Position numbers and translations under genes: made by a program | Notes under the pieces: generated by a model | Told to the model about the DNA's origin: nothing | Database searches by the model: none | What the model saw: the letters and a program-made list of their open reading frames with translations, nothing else | DNA from: CAZCAC01 sp964496575 | GTDB lineage: Bacteria > Planctomycetota > UBA1135 > GCA-002686595 | Assembly: GCA_964496575.1 (NCBI GenBank) | Contig: CAZCAC010000002.1 | Location: forward strand, 1-64,000 | Reading direction: 5' to 3' | DNA: 64,000 nt | In this document: positions 33,560-42,406 of the stretch, one piece after another | Layout of the letters: every line of letters begins with the position of its first letter | Position numbering within the stretch: position 1 is the stretch's first letter

Positions 33560-36250
33560 GTGACCCCCGAACCCTGGGAGCGAGTCCGTGCGATCTTCGA
33601 GGAGGCCGTGCAGCTCTCCGAGGAGCAGCGAGCGGCGTTCCTCGCCGAGAGCTGCGGGGGAGACGCCGACCTGCAGCGGCGGATCGAGATCCTGCTCGCC
33701 GCGGATGCCCGGAGCACCGGCGTGCTGGAACCGCCCGAACCACCCAGCGGAGAGGCCTTCGTCGAGGCCGTCGCCCCGTCGCTCTTCGTCGGCCGGCGGA
33801 TCGGTGCCTTCACCATCCGTCGCCCGATCGCCGTCGGCGGAATGGGAGCCGTCTACGAAGCGGAGCAGGAGCATCCGCAGCGCCTCGTGGCGCTCAAGAT
33901 GCTCCGCTTCGGCTTCGCCGCCCCCGATGCCGTGCGCCGCTTCGAGTTCGAGGCCGAGGTGCTCGCTCGGCTTCACCACCCCGGCATCGCGCAGGTCTTC
34001 GAGGCCGGCACCTTCCGGGAAGAGGGCGGCTCCACCTTGCCCTTCTTCGCGATGGAGTTCGTCGAGGATGCCCGCAACCTGCTCGAGTTCGTCGAGGAGG
34101 AAGGACTCACTCTGGACGCGCGCCTCGAGCTCTTCCTCCAGCTCTGCGACGCCGTCCAGCACGGGCACGAGAAGGGCGTCATCCATCGGGATCTGAAGCC
34201 CGGCAACGTCCTCGTCGATGGCGCCGGGCACCTCAAGGTCATCGACTTCGGGCTCGCTCGCGCCACCGACCCCGAGCACATCTCCGAGTCGCTCCGCACC
34301 GAACCGGGGCGCATCGCCGGAACGCTGCCGTACATGGCGCCCGAGCAGGTATCCGGGGATCCGTTCGCGATCGATACGCGTGCGGATGTCTACGCCCTCG
34401 GCGCGATCCTCTTCGAGCTGTGCTGCGGCCGGCCGCCCCTCGAGCTCGCCGGGCTCTCGATGCCCGAGGCGGCTCGTAGGCTGGAAGAGGAGGAGCCGCC
34501 GCGGCCGGGCTCGATTCGCGACGACCTGCCCCGCGAGCTCGACTGGATCCTGCTGCAGGCGCTGGCCAAGTACCCCCGCCATCGCTACGCCTCGCCCGCG
34601 GAGCTCGCCGCCGACCTGCGGCGCTTCCAGCTCAGCCAGCCGGTGATCGCCGGGCCGCCCAGCACCGCCTACCGCGTCCAGCTCTTCGTCCGGCGGCATC
34701 GCGGCGCGGTCGGCGCGGTCCTCCTCCTGTTCGTCGCGCTGGTCATCGGTCTCACCGGCACCACCATCGGCTTCGTCAAGGCGACTCGCGCCCGGGGGGT
34801 CGCCGAGGACAAGACCGAGGAGGCGCTCCGCGAGAAGGGGCGCGCGGATCGCAACGCGACGCTCGCCGAGGAGCGCGCCGCCAGCGTGCTGCGCCTCTCC
34901 GACGTCAGGCGGCTGAGCGAGCTCTACACCGAGATGGACGAGCTCTGGCCCATCCACCCCGACCGGGTCGAGGCGATGCAGGCCTGGCTCGGGCGCGCGG
35001 ACGAGCTCCTCGGGCGGCGAGAGCTCCACGAGGAGACGCTGCGTGACTGGAGAGCGCTGGCCACTCGGAGTGACGGCGGCGGGACTTTCGGTGGGCACAC
35101 CTTCGAGAGCACCGAAGGGCGCTGGCTGCTCGAGACGCTGTCGGGGCTCGCCCTGGACCTCGAGAGCTTCGCCGGCGAGGACCTGCACGGGCGGACGAGG
35201 CGCAATGTCGAGGAGCGCTCGAGGCTGGCCGAGGGACTGATCGCCCGGTCGATCGACGATCGTCAGAACGAGTGGGACGAGGCGATCGAGGCGATCGCGA
35301 GCGAGGAGGAGTGCCCGCTCTACCGGGGACTCGAGCTCACCGAGCAGCTTGGTCTCGTCCCTCTCGGTCCCGATCCCGACTCGGGACTCTGGGAGTTCTG
35401 GCACGTTCTATCCGGCGAGGAGCCTGGCCGCGATCTCGATACCGGGCGCATCGTCCTCACCGAGGAGTCGGGGATCGTGCTGGTCCTGATCCCCGGCGGC
35501 ACCTACTGGATCGGCGCGCAGGATTACGATCCCGACGGACCCAACTACGATTCGCTGGCGATGATCTTCGAGCGTCCGCCGCACGAGGTGACGCTCGACC
35601 CCTACTTCCTCTCCAAGTACGAGATGACCCAGGGGCAGTGGCGGCATTGCACTGGCAGCAACCCCTCCTTCTACAACCCGAGGTACAAGCCCGGGAAGAT
35701 CGCCCTCACCCTGCTCCATCCCGTCGAGCAGGTGAGCTGGGTCGACTGCGAGCTGGTGCTCGGGCGCTACGACTTGCAGATCCCCACGGAGGCGCAGTGG
35801 GAGTGCGCTGCCCGCGCTGGATGCTCCGGGGCCTGGGCGTTCGGGGACGATCGCGAGGCGCTGCGCGGGGCGGTGAACCTCGCCGATCGGGCCGCGGCGC
35901 GCGCCGGAGTTCCGTGGGAGGAGGTCCACGACTGGCCCGACCTCGACGACGGGTACGCCGTGCACGCGCCGGTCGATCAGTATCGATCGACGCCCTGGGG
36001 TCTGCACGGCATTCACGGCAACCTGACCGAGTGGTGCCGCGACCACTACACCGAGTACGACACGCCGCTGCGCGAGGGGGACGGCAGTGGGCTGCGGCAG
36101 CGCGGCGGCACGAACAGCAGCCGGGTGGTTCGCGGCGGAGGCTACTGGCACGCGGCGTACGAGGGGCGCTCCGCCGCGCGGCACAACGCGACGCCCGATG
36201 ATCGTTCCGCGATGACCGGGGTGCGCCCGGTGCGGGCGGTCGACCCATAG
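33560..36250 (+). CDS. Ser/Thr protein kinase - TM - FGE-sulfatase domain fusion
   Basis: An 896-residue protein. The start GTG 33560 is preceded by GGAGG at 5 nt and gives the typical opening VTPEPWERVRAIFEEAVQLS. The Hanks kinase is at about 80-365: glycine loop AVGGMGAVYEA, VALKML, catalytic HRDLKPGN and DFGLARA. A TM segment is at about 385-410 (AVGAVLLLFVALVIGLTGTT). A helical region follows, then at about 680-890 an FGE-sulfatase/DinB-like domain (PGGTYWIGAQDYDPDGPNYD, then IPTEAQWECAARAGC, then GLHGIHGNLTEWCRDHYTEY and RVVRGGGYWH). Kinase-FGE fusions are common in planctomycetes. The FGE-like part outside the membrane may sense a ligand or modify proteins. It follows an ECF-like gene, and the palindrome at 36257 starts 7 nt after its stop. 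Confidence 0.92.
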   Translation: MTPEPWERVRAIFEEAVQLSEEQRAAFLAESCGGDADLQRRIEILLAADARSTGVLEPPEPPSGEAFVEAVAPSLFVGRRIGAFTIRRPIAVGGMGAVYEAEQEHPQRLVALKMLRFGFAAPDAVRRFEFEAEVLARLHHPGIAQVFEAGTFREEGGSTLPFFAMEFVEDARNLLEFVEEEGLTLDARLELFLQLCDAVQHGHEKGVIHRDLKPGNVLVDGAGHLKVIDFGLARATDPEHISESLRTEPGRIAGTLPYMAPEQVSGDPFAIDTRADVYALGAILFELCCGRPPLELAGLSMPEAARRLEEEEPPRPGSIRDDLPRELDWILLQALAKYPRHRYASPAELAADLRRFQLSQPVIAGPPSTAYRVQLFVRRHRGAVGAVLLLFVALVIGLTGTTIGFVKATRARGVAEDKTEEALREKGRADRNATLAEERAASVLRLSDVRRLSELYTEMDELWPIHPDRVEAMQAWLGRADELLGRRELHEETLRDWRALATRSDGGGTFGGHTFESTEGRWLLETLSGLALDLESFAGEDLHGRTRRNVEERSRLAEGLIARSIDDRQNEWDEAIEAIASEEECPLYRGLELTEQLGLVPLGPDPDSGLWEFWHVLSGEEPGRDLDTGRIVLTEESGIVLVLIPGGTYWIGAQDYDPDGPNYDSLAMIFERPPHEVTLDPYFLSKYEMTQGQWRHCTGSNPSFYNPRYKPGKIALTLLHPVEQVSWVDCELVLGRYDLQIPTEAQWECAARAGCSGAWAFGDDREALRGAVNLADRAAARAGVPWEEVHDWPDLDDGYAVHAPVDQYRSTPWGLHGIHGNLTEWCRDHYTEYDTPLREGDGSGLRQRGGTNSSRVVRGGGYWHAAYEGRSAARHNATPDDRSAMTGVRPVRAVDP

Positions 36251-36256
36251 TCCGCG

Positions 36257-36306
36257 ATACGGAACCATCTCTAAACGGGCCGGCCCGTTTAGAGATGGTT
36301 CCGTAT
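36257..36306. repeat. 50-bp perfect palindrome, copy 1
   Basis: Two 25-bp arms (36257-36281 and 36282-36306) are perfect reverse complements with no spacer. The ends are ATACGGAACC and GGTTCCGTAT, the centre AAACGGGCCGGCCCGTTT. It starts 7 nt after the stop of the kinase gene. A copy with one mismatch is at 39201-39250. It can fold as a terminator-like hairpin but has no T-tract. Confidence 0.95.
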
Positions 36307-36328
36307 ACTTGAGATGGTTCCGTATACT
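36292..36328 (+). repeat. Tandem 19-bp repeat overlapping the palindrome and containing TATACT
   Basis: The unit GAGATGGTTCCGTATACTT occurs at 36292-36310 and again at 36311-36329 with one difference at its last base. The first unit overlaps the right arm of the palindrome. Each contains TATACT, which resembles a minus 10 box. The second TATACT (36323-36328) ends 10 nt before the ATG at 36339, so a transcript from it would be nearly leaderless. No convincing minus 35 box is seen. Confidence 0.8.
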
Positions 36329-36338
36329 GACCAAGCCG

Positions 36339-39197
36339 ATGACTCGTTCCCCCATCGACCTCGACGATCTGCACCGACACGAAGGATTCATCCGACAGGT
36401 CGCTCGTTCTCTCGCCCGCGATCCGGGCCTCACGGATGATCTGATCCAGGAGGCTTGGCTGACAGCCATCGAGAAGCGCCCTCGGCTGAAGGGCCCTCTC
36501 CGAGCCTGGTTGCGGGTGGTGATGACAAATCAGGCACGTCAGAGCTTCCGCTCGGAAAGCCGTCGGCGGTGGAGAGAGCAGATGCCGCGAGGGCGACAGC
36601 AGGCGCCCTCGAGCGCCGAGGTGATCATCCACGAGGAAGCGCAGCGACTGGTCGTCACAGCGGTGCAGGAACTGCGCGAGCCTCTCCGGACGGTAATCCA
36701 TCTGCACTACATCGAGCAGCAGCCCGTCCTGGAGGTGTCGCGGCTCCTCGAGACTCCCGTGGAGACGGTTCGCACGCGCGTCAGGAAGGGGCTGGCCGAG
36801 CTTCGCACGAAACTGAACGGCCAGATGGAGCAGGGCACGGAAGGCGCTTGGTCTTTGGTCTTCCTCGCACTGCCGTTCCAGGACCGGCCGATTCCCTGGC
36901 AGCGCATCACCCGCGAGAGTGGCCTGAGCATGGCGGCGCTTTCCCCGATAGCGCTCGTCACCGGCATCGCTGTGCTGTCGGGCGTGGCCCTCCTGGCCTG
37001 GCTGGCGGGGAGGTCACCGGAGCAATCCGAACGGCAGACAGCTCCGCATGGCGAAGAGGTCGCGGCGGTCGATCGAAACGTCGACCCGGGCCCCGGTCTC
37101 GACCCGCTCCCCGCTCCCGGACCCATGTCGATCGAATCGCGCGAACCGCTCGAGTCCGACGCGACCCCTGTGATCGAACCGCCGCCGGAGCCGATGGGGC
37201 AACCGGATGGGGCCGCACCTTCGATCGAGGTCCAAGTCCGGGTCGAGGACGAGAATGGCGTCCCGATCGGAGGAGCGAAGATCCGCGTTGGAGCCGACGA
37301 GAGGAAGGTCGTCTTCGAGACTCGCGCCGCGACAGATTCGCGTGGGAGCGCGTTGGTGCCACTCGAGAGGGACGACTTCCGGGGAAACCAGCTCTACGGC
37401 GGGGAAGAAGTCTACGCGCCCCTTGTCGCGCACGTAGCAGAACACATCACCTCCAAGGTCCACTACCTGCGGTGGCCAAACAAAGGCCCTGTGACGCTCG
37501 TTGTCGGCGGACCGGATATGACCGTGAAGGGGCGGGTCCTCGATTTGCAAGGAGATCCGATCGAGGGTGCTCGCGTATTCGTCGGGCTGGCGGTCAGAAA
37601 CTACGAGACGATCGAGGACGGCGACCTGCGCAACGACCACCGTCACGTGACTCTGAGCGGCGCCGACGGGCACTACGAGGTTTCGAGCGTCCGGCCCGGA
37701 AGATACGTGCTCTTCGGGGTCAAGGAAGGCTGGGTGCTTGCCAAGGAGGACATCGAAGGAGGTGTCGGCGACGAGATCGAGTGCACCCTGCATCTCGACC
37801 AGGGCGGCGTGCTGCGTGGCCGTGTGCTCGACGAGGACGGCTCCCCATGTGCGGGCGCGCGGGTTCAGGACGAAGTTGGACAAACGAACGAGCCGTTTTC
37901 GCCCTGGGTACATACGGACGAGGACGGATCCTTCGTGCTGCGGGGCCTCCCTCCGGGTCTCCGCACGGTATGGGCATATGGTCCTCCCGGGACCTGGGCA
38001 TTCTACGAGCACACGGTGGTATCTGGCGTCGAGGTCGTTCACGGTTTTCAACTTCGCCGCGGACAGGTGGTGAACGTGCGCGTCGTCGACACGACGGGCG
38101 AGCCCGTTGCTGGCCTACACGTGAGCGCCTTCTCGAGGAAACCCTCCGAACCCTGGCAGCGCGCTCAGGCCACGGATGCGGACGGCAGGGTGCAGCTGTA
38201 CGGCGTTCCCGATGGCCCCGTAGTAGCGAGGATCGATGACCTCGACAGCGAATACCGGTTCCCGATCGAAGTCCTCCACTGGGCCCGGCCGGATGACGCA
38301 GTGCGTGAGGTCGTCCGCGAGGAGCGACCCGAAGGACCGGCGGAAGTCTCCGGTACCTTGACACGCCACGACGGCAGCCTCTGGGGAGGCGACACGTGCC
38401 TGCGCATGACCCATGACATGGGGCGTGCCATGTCTCGCTACCCAATGCAGGGCTCCACGACCGGGGACTTCCGCCTTCACGGATTGATCGAGGGGGGCTA
38501 CACCCTCTACGTAGAAACGCCGGCAGGCCGGTTCGCATTGATGAAGTTGGAGGTCGACTACGGGGACGTGCTCGATCTCGGCACCGTTGCGACGCCTCCG
38601 CCAGGTACACTTGAGCTCGACTGGCGCGACTGGGCCGATGCGACCGCAAGCGCACTCTATCGACACCGGATCCTCCAGCTCTTTTTGGGCCCCGTCGAGA
38701 CCCTAGGCCAGATCACGATCGCCGAGGGAATGGGATCACCGCCTCTCGCGACCGAACTACTCCCCGGTACTTACGGGCTGCTCCTCGCTCGCGGTCCGGA
38801 CAAGCTCCTGGAGCGGATTGTGAGCGTGCGCAGCAATCACGTCACGCGGATGCCTGCCTATCCCGATGCGCCGTGCCTGGTCGCAATCGACTTTCACGCT
38901 CCGGACGACGACACGGCCGAGGAGCTGACAGTGCGTCACTACTCGATCGAGGACACCGAATCGTACCCCGCCGAGATGCCGACCGACGAGGTCGCGAACG
39001 CACTGGCCGACGCCGCCGAGCTTCTCTCGGAGTACACCGTACTACGCAGCGCGGACGGGTGGTTCCGGACGGACGTCGAGGTCCACCTGGGGCAGTACGC
39101 CGTCGTGGCCGAAACCAAGAGTGGCCTGCGAGCGCACTCCGTGTTCTCCCTGGAGTCGCAAACGTCGCCAGCCTACGTGCAGCGTGAGCTGCGGTAG
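36339..39197 (+). CDS. ECF sigma factor fused to a TM segment and carboxypeptidase-regulatory-like domains
   Basis: A 952-residue protein from ATG 36339. Residues about 10-85 are sigma region 2 (HEGFIRQVARSLARDPGLTD, then DLIQEAWLTAIEKRP). Residues about 110-165 are region 4 (LREPLRTVIHLHYIEQQPVL, then EVSRLLETPVETVRTRVRKG). A TM segment is at about 200-227 (LSPIALVTGIAVLSGVALLA). The rest, about 230-950, is a string of beta-sandwich repeats (GSALVPLERDDF, KGRVLDLQGDPIEGARVFVG, RGRVLDEDGSPCAGARV, TDEDGSFVLRGLPPGLR). The sigma part would be cytoplasmic and the repeats outside. No classical anti-sigma gene is adjacent. No Shine-Dalgarno is seen. The gene sits exactly between two palindrome copies, which start 3 nt after its stop and end 32 nt before its start. 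Confidence 0.85.
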   Translation: MTRSPIDLDDLHRHEGFIRQVARSLARDPGLTDDLIQEAWLTAIEKRPRLKGPLRAWLRVVMTNQARQSFRSESRRRWREQMPRGRQQAPSSAEVIIHEEAQRLVVTAVQELREPLRTVIHLHYIEQQPVLEVSRLLETPVETVRTRVRKGLAELRTKLNGQMEQGTEGAWSLVFLALPFQDRPIPWQRITRESGLSMAALSPIALVTGIAVLSGVALLAWLAGRSPEQSERQTAPHGEEVAAVDRNVDPGPGLDPLPAPGPMSIESREPLESDATPVIEPPPEPMGQPDGAAPSIEVQVRVEDENGVPIGGAKIRVGADERKVVFETRAATDSRGSALVPLERDDFRGNQLYGGEEVYAPLVAHVAEHITSKVHYLRWPNKGPVTLVVGGPDMTVKGRVLDLQGDPIEGARVFVGLAVRNYETIEDGDLRNDHRHVTLSGADGHYEVSSVRPGRYVLFGVKEGWVLAKEDIEGGVGDEIECTLHLDQGGVLRGRVLDEDGSPCAGARVQDEVGQTNEPFSPWVHTDEDGSFVLRGLPPGLRTVWAYGPPGTWAFYEHTVVSGVEVVHGFQLRRGQVVNVRVVDTTGEPVAGLHVSAFSRKPSEPWQRAQATDADGRVQLYGVPDGPVVARIDDLDSEYRFPIEVLHWARPDDAVREVVREERPEGPAEVSGTLTRHDGSLWGGDTCLRMTHDMGRAMSRYPMQGSTTGDFRLHGLIEGGYTLYVETPAGRFALMKLEVDYGDVLDLGTVATPPPGTLELDWRDWADATASALYRHRILQLFLGPVETLGQITIAEGMGSPPLATELLPGTYGLLLARGPDKLLERIVSVRSNHVTRMPAYPDAPCLVAIDFHAPDDDTAEELTVRHYSIEDTESYPAEMPTDEVANALADAAELLSEYTVLRSADGWFRTDVEVHLGQYAVVAETKSGLRAHSVFSLESQTSPAYVQRELR

Positions 39198-39200
39198 TTA

Positions 39201-39250
39201 ATACCGAACCATCTCTAAACGGGCCGGCCCGTTTAGAGATGGTTCCGTAT
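39201..39250. repeat. 50-bp palindrome, copy 2
   Basis: Identical to the palindrome at 36257-36306 except at the fifth base (C instead of G), so 49 of 50 match. It starts 4 nt after the stop of the sigma-fusion gene and ends 5 nt before the stop of the minus-strand gene at 39255, so it fills the whole convergent gap and probably acts as a bidirectional terminator. Confidence 0.95.
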
Positions 39251-39254
39251 CTTG

Positions 39255-42200
39255 CTACTCTCCGACGACCAAGTCCATCCGCGACGTCGCCCCGACTGAG
39301 ACATCGACCTCCACGCCCGCTGGACCACCCTGTCCCGTCCAGGCGTGAACGGTGAAGCTCCCCGCAGGAACACCGTCCACCTCGTAGGCGCCGTTGGTGG
39401 GATCGCACTCGACCTCCGCCACGATGACCGGGTATTCCCGGCCGTCAAGCACGGCGAGCCACGCGCTGTCAACCGGACTGCCGTCGGGACTGGCCACGTA
39501 GCCGGAGATCATCCCCCCGGGCCCGAGCTCGACTCGGAGCCCTTCGATGCACTGCCCCTCCTCTACCAGCACGCTCTCGGGAATCGCGCAGGCGAACTGG
39601 GCCCCGCGTCCGTTCCGGTTCGGCCCGGCGGCTCGTAGCCGATAGCGCCCCGGTGCCAGGAAGTCGAACCGAAACGAGCCGTCGGTCGCGCTGTCTCTGC
39701 TCGCAAGCCTCCGAAGGTACTCACCGTTTTCGTCCACCATGTCGAGATCTATGGAGACCCTTGTGGGCGGTCGGCCTTCAGGGTCCACCAGGATCCCGGC
39801 AACCGCCCCAGCGGGCAGGTCGAAATCCTCTCGCTGACTCGGTTTCTCGCCGATCGAGCGGCGGAATTCCCCGCGGTCGTTGCTCCTGGAGATCACCTCG
39901 AAGAGGTGCTGACCGGACCGTTCCACCTGTAGCTCGTAGTTGCCGAGGCCATCACAGGCCGCTGCGGTGCGGTAATCCTCGCAGGTGCATTGCACCACCA
40001 ATCCAACCCGCACCTTCCCGCCGACCGTCACCCGGCCGCGAACTACGATCGCCGCGCTGGGAGGCTCGCCAAACACTACGTGATCTGAGCCGCCTTCGGT
40101 CAGCGTGACGACCACCTCGCTCCGTTTGGCAGCCTGCAATCTCCAGTCATCGCCGGGATCGTCGGACCACGGCGCATTGAGCGAGACGATGAACTCGCCA
40201 GGTGGCAAACCCTCGAAGGAGAAGCGCCCCGCTTCGTCACTGTAGGTTTCCTTCCAGAACTTCAGCTCGCCGCGGCCGTGCACATCGATCTCGCGGTCGG
40301 CGATCGGCGCCGCGTCGGGATGAATCTCGCCAGTCAGCCGAGCAGCCGGTCGGAGCACGAGAAGTAGGCCCTCTCGAACCTCACCAGAGGTCGCCTCGAT
40401 CTCGAGTTCTGGCGAGGGGGCCCAGCCCGGGGCCGTCGCGCTGAGTGCCAAGATCCCGGGGCGGGCGTTGGGGATCGCGAAGCTACCATCGGCTTTGCTG
40501 GCAGAAGAGCCGGCGCGGGTTGATCCTCTGGATCTATTCCTCAGTCTGACCTCGATCGCAGCTCCATCCACCGGCTCTCCGTCGGGATCCTGAACTAGCC
40601 CCCCGAGTTGGACAGGACGTTCCGCGCGAAACTCCAGTGGGATGGCGATCGGGATTGTCACCCTTACCGGAACCGTGTCGACGATGCCCTCTCCGGTGAC
40701 GTGCACCCGGCAGACCCCCTCGGCGAGACCAGTCCACTCGAATTCCCCGTTCTCGTCGCGGAAGCTGCGATTGGTCATCTCGGTCCAGTCGAAGCTATCT
40801 GCGTCGCCGTCCTTCGACCGGGGCGTCACCCAGATCCGAAAGCTCGATACCGGTTTCCCAGTATCGTCGGTGACCCGTCCAAGCAGAACGCCGCCCCCCC
40901 CGAGCATTACTACCAGCCCCTCGGTCCCAGGCTCGGCGTCCTCCACGACGCCCTTCCAGACTTGTCCTCGGCGGGAGCGTCGATTCTTGCTGGAGGAGCC
41001 GCCAGCCACGGCACTATCGTCGCGGATCGGCGGGCCGCTCCTTGAGTTGACGGTCACGATGAACCGCCGCTCGTCCAGGCCGGTGAAGCGGAACGCGCCG
41101 TTCCCGTCCGCCGTGGCGACGTACTTCCGTACATCGTGCTCACTCTCTCCTTTGCGGGGAATCGGCTGCGCCGCCACCACCACTCCCGCCGCCGGCGTCC
41201 CGTCGGGCCAGAGCACCCGTCCACCGAGCTCCAGGCCCGTGCTCAACGGGTACAGCAGATCCAGGAGTTCCGTACCATCCTCGAGTTTGCCCAGCTCCTC
41301 GACTCGCTCGGCGAATCCCTTGGCGCGGATGTGTAGTGTGATCCGTCCCGCTCGCAGTCCGGTGAACTCGAAAAGGCCGTTCGCGTCGGTGTAACGATCA
41401 GTGGAGGCTATCAGGTGTGACCGCTGCGTGCGGACGACGTTCTTCAGCTCGACCGCGACTTTCTCCAACCCGACGCCGTCGGGACCGACCACGCGCCCGG
41501 CCAGGCGGACGCCACGGGTCAGGTCGATCTCGATCTCGGTGATCTCGCCGGCGCGGACTACGACGCCCTCCACTGACGTGTCGGCGAACTGTTTCGAGTG
41601 GGCGTCGACCCTGTACTCTGGCGCTGGGGGCAGGGCGGTCAACTCGAAGCTCCAGTCCGGGCCGGGCCGCGCGGAGCGCCGCGAATGCCGCGCATGTGAA
41701 CTCCAACTATCCACCGTCACGGAGTCGCGAATCTCCGTGGAATAGTCCTGGCCCGGCGGTGCGAACACGACCCCAGCGATCACCCCGCCGAGTTCCGGTT
41801 GGAGCACCACCTCGCTTTCTTGGCTGGCCAACTCGACTACGTGCTTCTCCTCGAGGTAGAGGTAGCGCCCGTTCAGCGACAGGAAGCCCTTTTCCGTCTC
41901 CGCCCCAAACGCCACTCGGAAGTGGCCGTCGGGCTGAACCCGAACGGTGTGTTTGCGGGGGGCCTTCCGAGCGTCGGTGAAGCGTCGGCCACGGGCCTCC
42001 ACGTGTAACACCTCGTCGAGAGGCGTGCCGTCCGGGAATACGACGCGCCCCTCGATCCAGAGCGCGTCGCCAGGGATCGCGAAACTGCCCTCACTAGCCT
42101 CGGCGATCTCGACTTCCTCGCGCCCGGGATCGACCTTTTCGCTCTCCGAATCGAACGGAACCCTCGGTGGCGGCGGGGGAACCTCCGCGCCCTCGGCGGC

Positions 42201-42320
42201 GGGACCGAATATCCCCGGATCATCGAGCCCGGTAGGGGAGTCGGACAGCGCGAGCCAGAGCGCGCCGAGCATCGCGAGGATCACCGCGGCGACCAAGGCG
42301 AGGAGCGGACGGATCGACAT
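39255..42320 (-). CDS. Giant TM-anchored carboxypeptidase-regulatory-like repeat protein
   Basis: A 1021-residue protein from ATG 42320 (MSIRPLLALVAAVILAMLGA), preceded by GGGAGGA. One N-terminal TM at about 5-27, then a Pro-rich linker (EVPPPPPRVPF). About eleven beta-sandwich repeats follow, marked by GRVVxPDGxxL and FxFTGLxxGR, for example LAGRVVGPDGVGLEKVAVEL, YTDANGLFEFTGLRAGRITL, LGGRVLWPDGTPAAGVVVAA and YSDEAGRFSFEGLPPGEFIV. No catalytic motif. It is convergent with the sigma-fusion gene across the palindrome and divergent from the sulfatase-like gene. The repeats resemble those of its convergent neighbour, so the two may have related extracytoplasmic roles. This is the longest of five such proteins in the window. 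Confidence 0.82.
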   Translation of the reverse strand: MSIRPLLALVAAVILAMLGALWLALSDSPTGLDDPGIFGPAAEGAEVPPPPPRVPFDSESEKVDPGREEVEIAEASEGSFAIPGDALWIEGRVVFPDGTPLDEVLHVEARGRRFTDARKAPRKHTVRVQPDGHFRVAFGAETEKGFLSLNGRYLYLEEKHVVELASQESEVVLQPELGGVIAGVVFAPPGQDYSTEIRDSVTVDSWSSHARHSRRSARPGPDWSFELTALPPAPEYRVDAHSKQFADTSVEGVVVRAGEITEIEIDLTRGVRLAGRVVGPDGVGLEKVAVELKNVVRTQRSHLIASTDRYTDANGLFEFTGLRAGRITLHIRAKGFAERVEELGKLEDGTELLDLLYPLSTGLELGGRVLWPDGTPAAGVVVAAQPIPRKGESEHDVRKYVATADGNGAFRFTGLDERRFIVTVNSRSGPPIRDDSAVAGGSSSKNRRSRRGQVWKGVVEDAEPGTEGLVVMLGGGGVLLGRVTDDTGKPVSSFRIWVTPRSKDGDADSFDWTEMTNRSFRDENGEFEWTGLAEGVCRVHVTGEGIVDTVPVRVTIPIAIPLEFRAERPVQLGGLVQDPDGEPVDGAAIEVRLRNRSRGSTRAGSSASKADGSFAIPNARPGILALSATAPGWAPSPELEIEATSGEVREGLLLVLRPAARLTGEIHPDAAPIADREIDVHGRGELKFWKETYSDEAGRFSFEGLPPGEFIVSLNAPWSDDPGDDWRLQAAKRSEVVVTLTEGGSDHVVFGEPPSAAIVVRGRVTVGGKVRVGLVVQCTCEDYRTAAACDGLGNYELQVERSGQHLFEVISRSNDRGEFRRSIGEKPSQREDFDLPAGAVAGILVDPEGRPPTRVSIDLDMVDENGEYLRRLASRDSATDGSFRFDFLAPGRYRLRAAGPNRNGRGAQFACAIPESVLVEEGQCIEGLRVELGPGGMISGYVASPDGSPVDSAWLAVLDGREYPVIVAEVECDPTNGAYEVDGVPAGSFTVHAWTGQGGPAGVEVDVSVGATSRMDLVVGE

Positions 42321-42406
42321 TCTTCGAGTCCTCCCGATGGCAAGAAGGCTGCGAGTCTGAATACACAGCATATGACCGCTGCGGCGCAAGGACTTGTTCG
42401 ATCCTG

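Noticed and set aside
36257..36306. Palindrome considered as a classical Rho-independent terminator only
   Set aside because: There is no T-tract, and a 49/50 copy exists at another locus, so a repeated element explains it better, even if it also terminates transcription.
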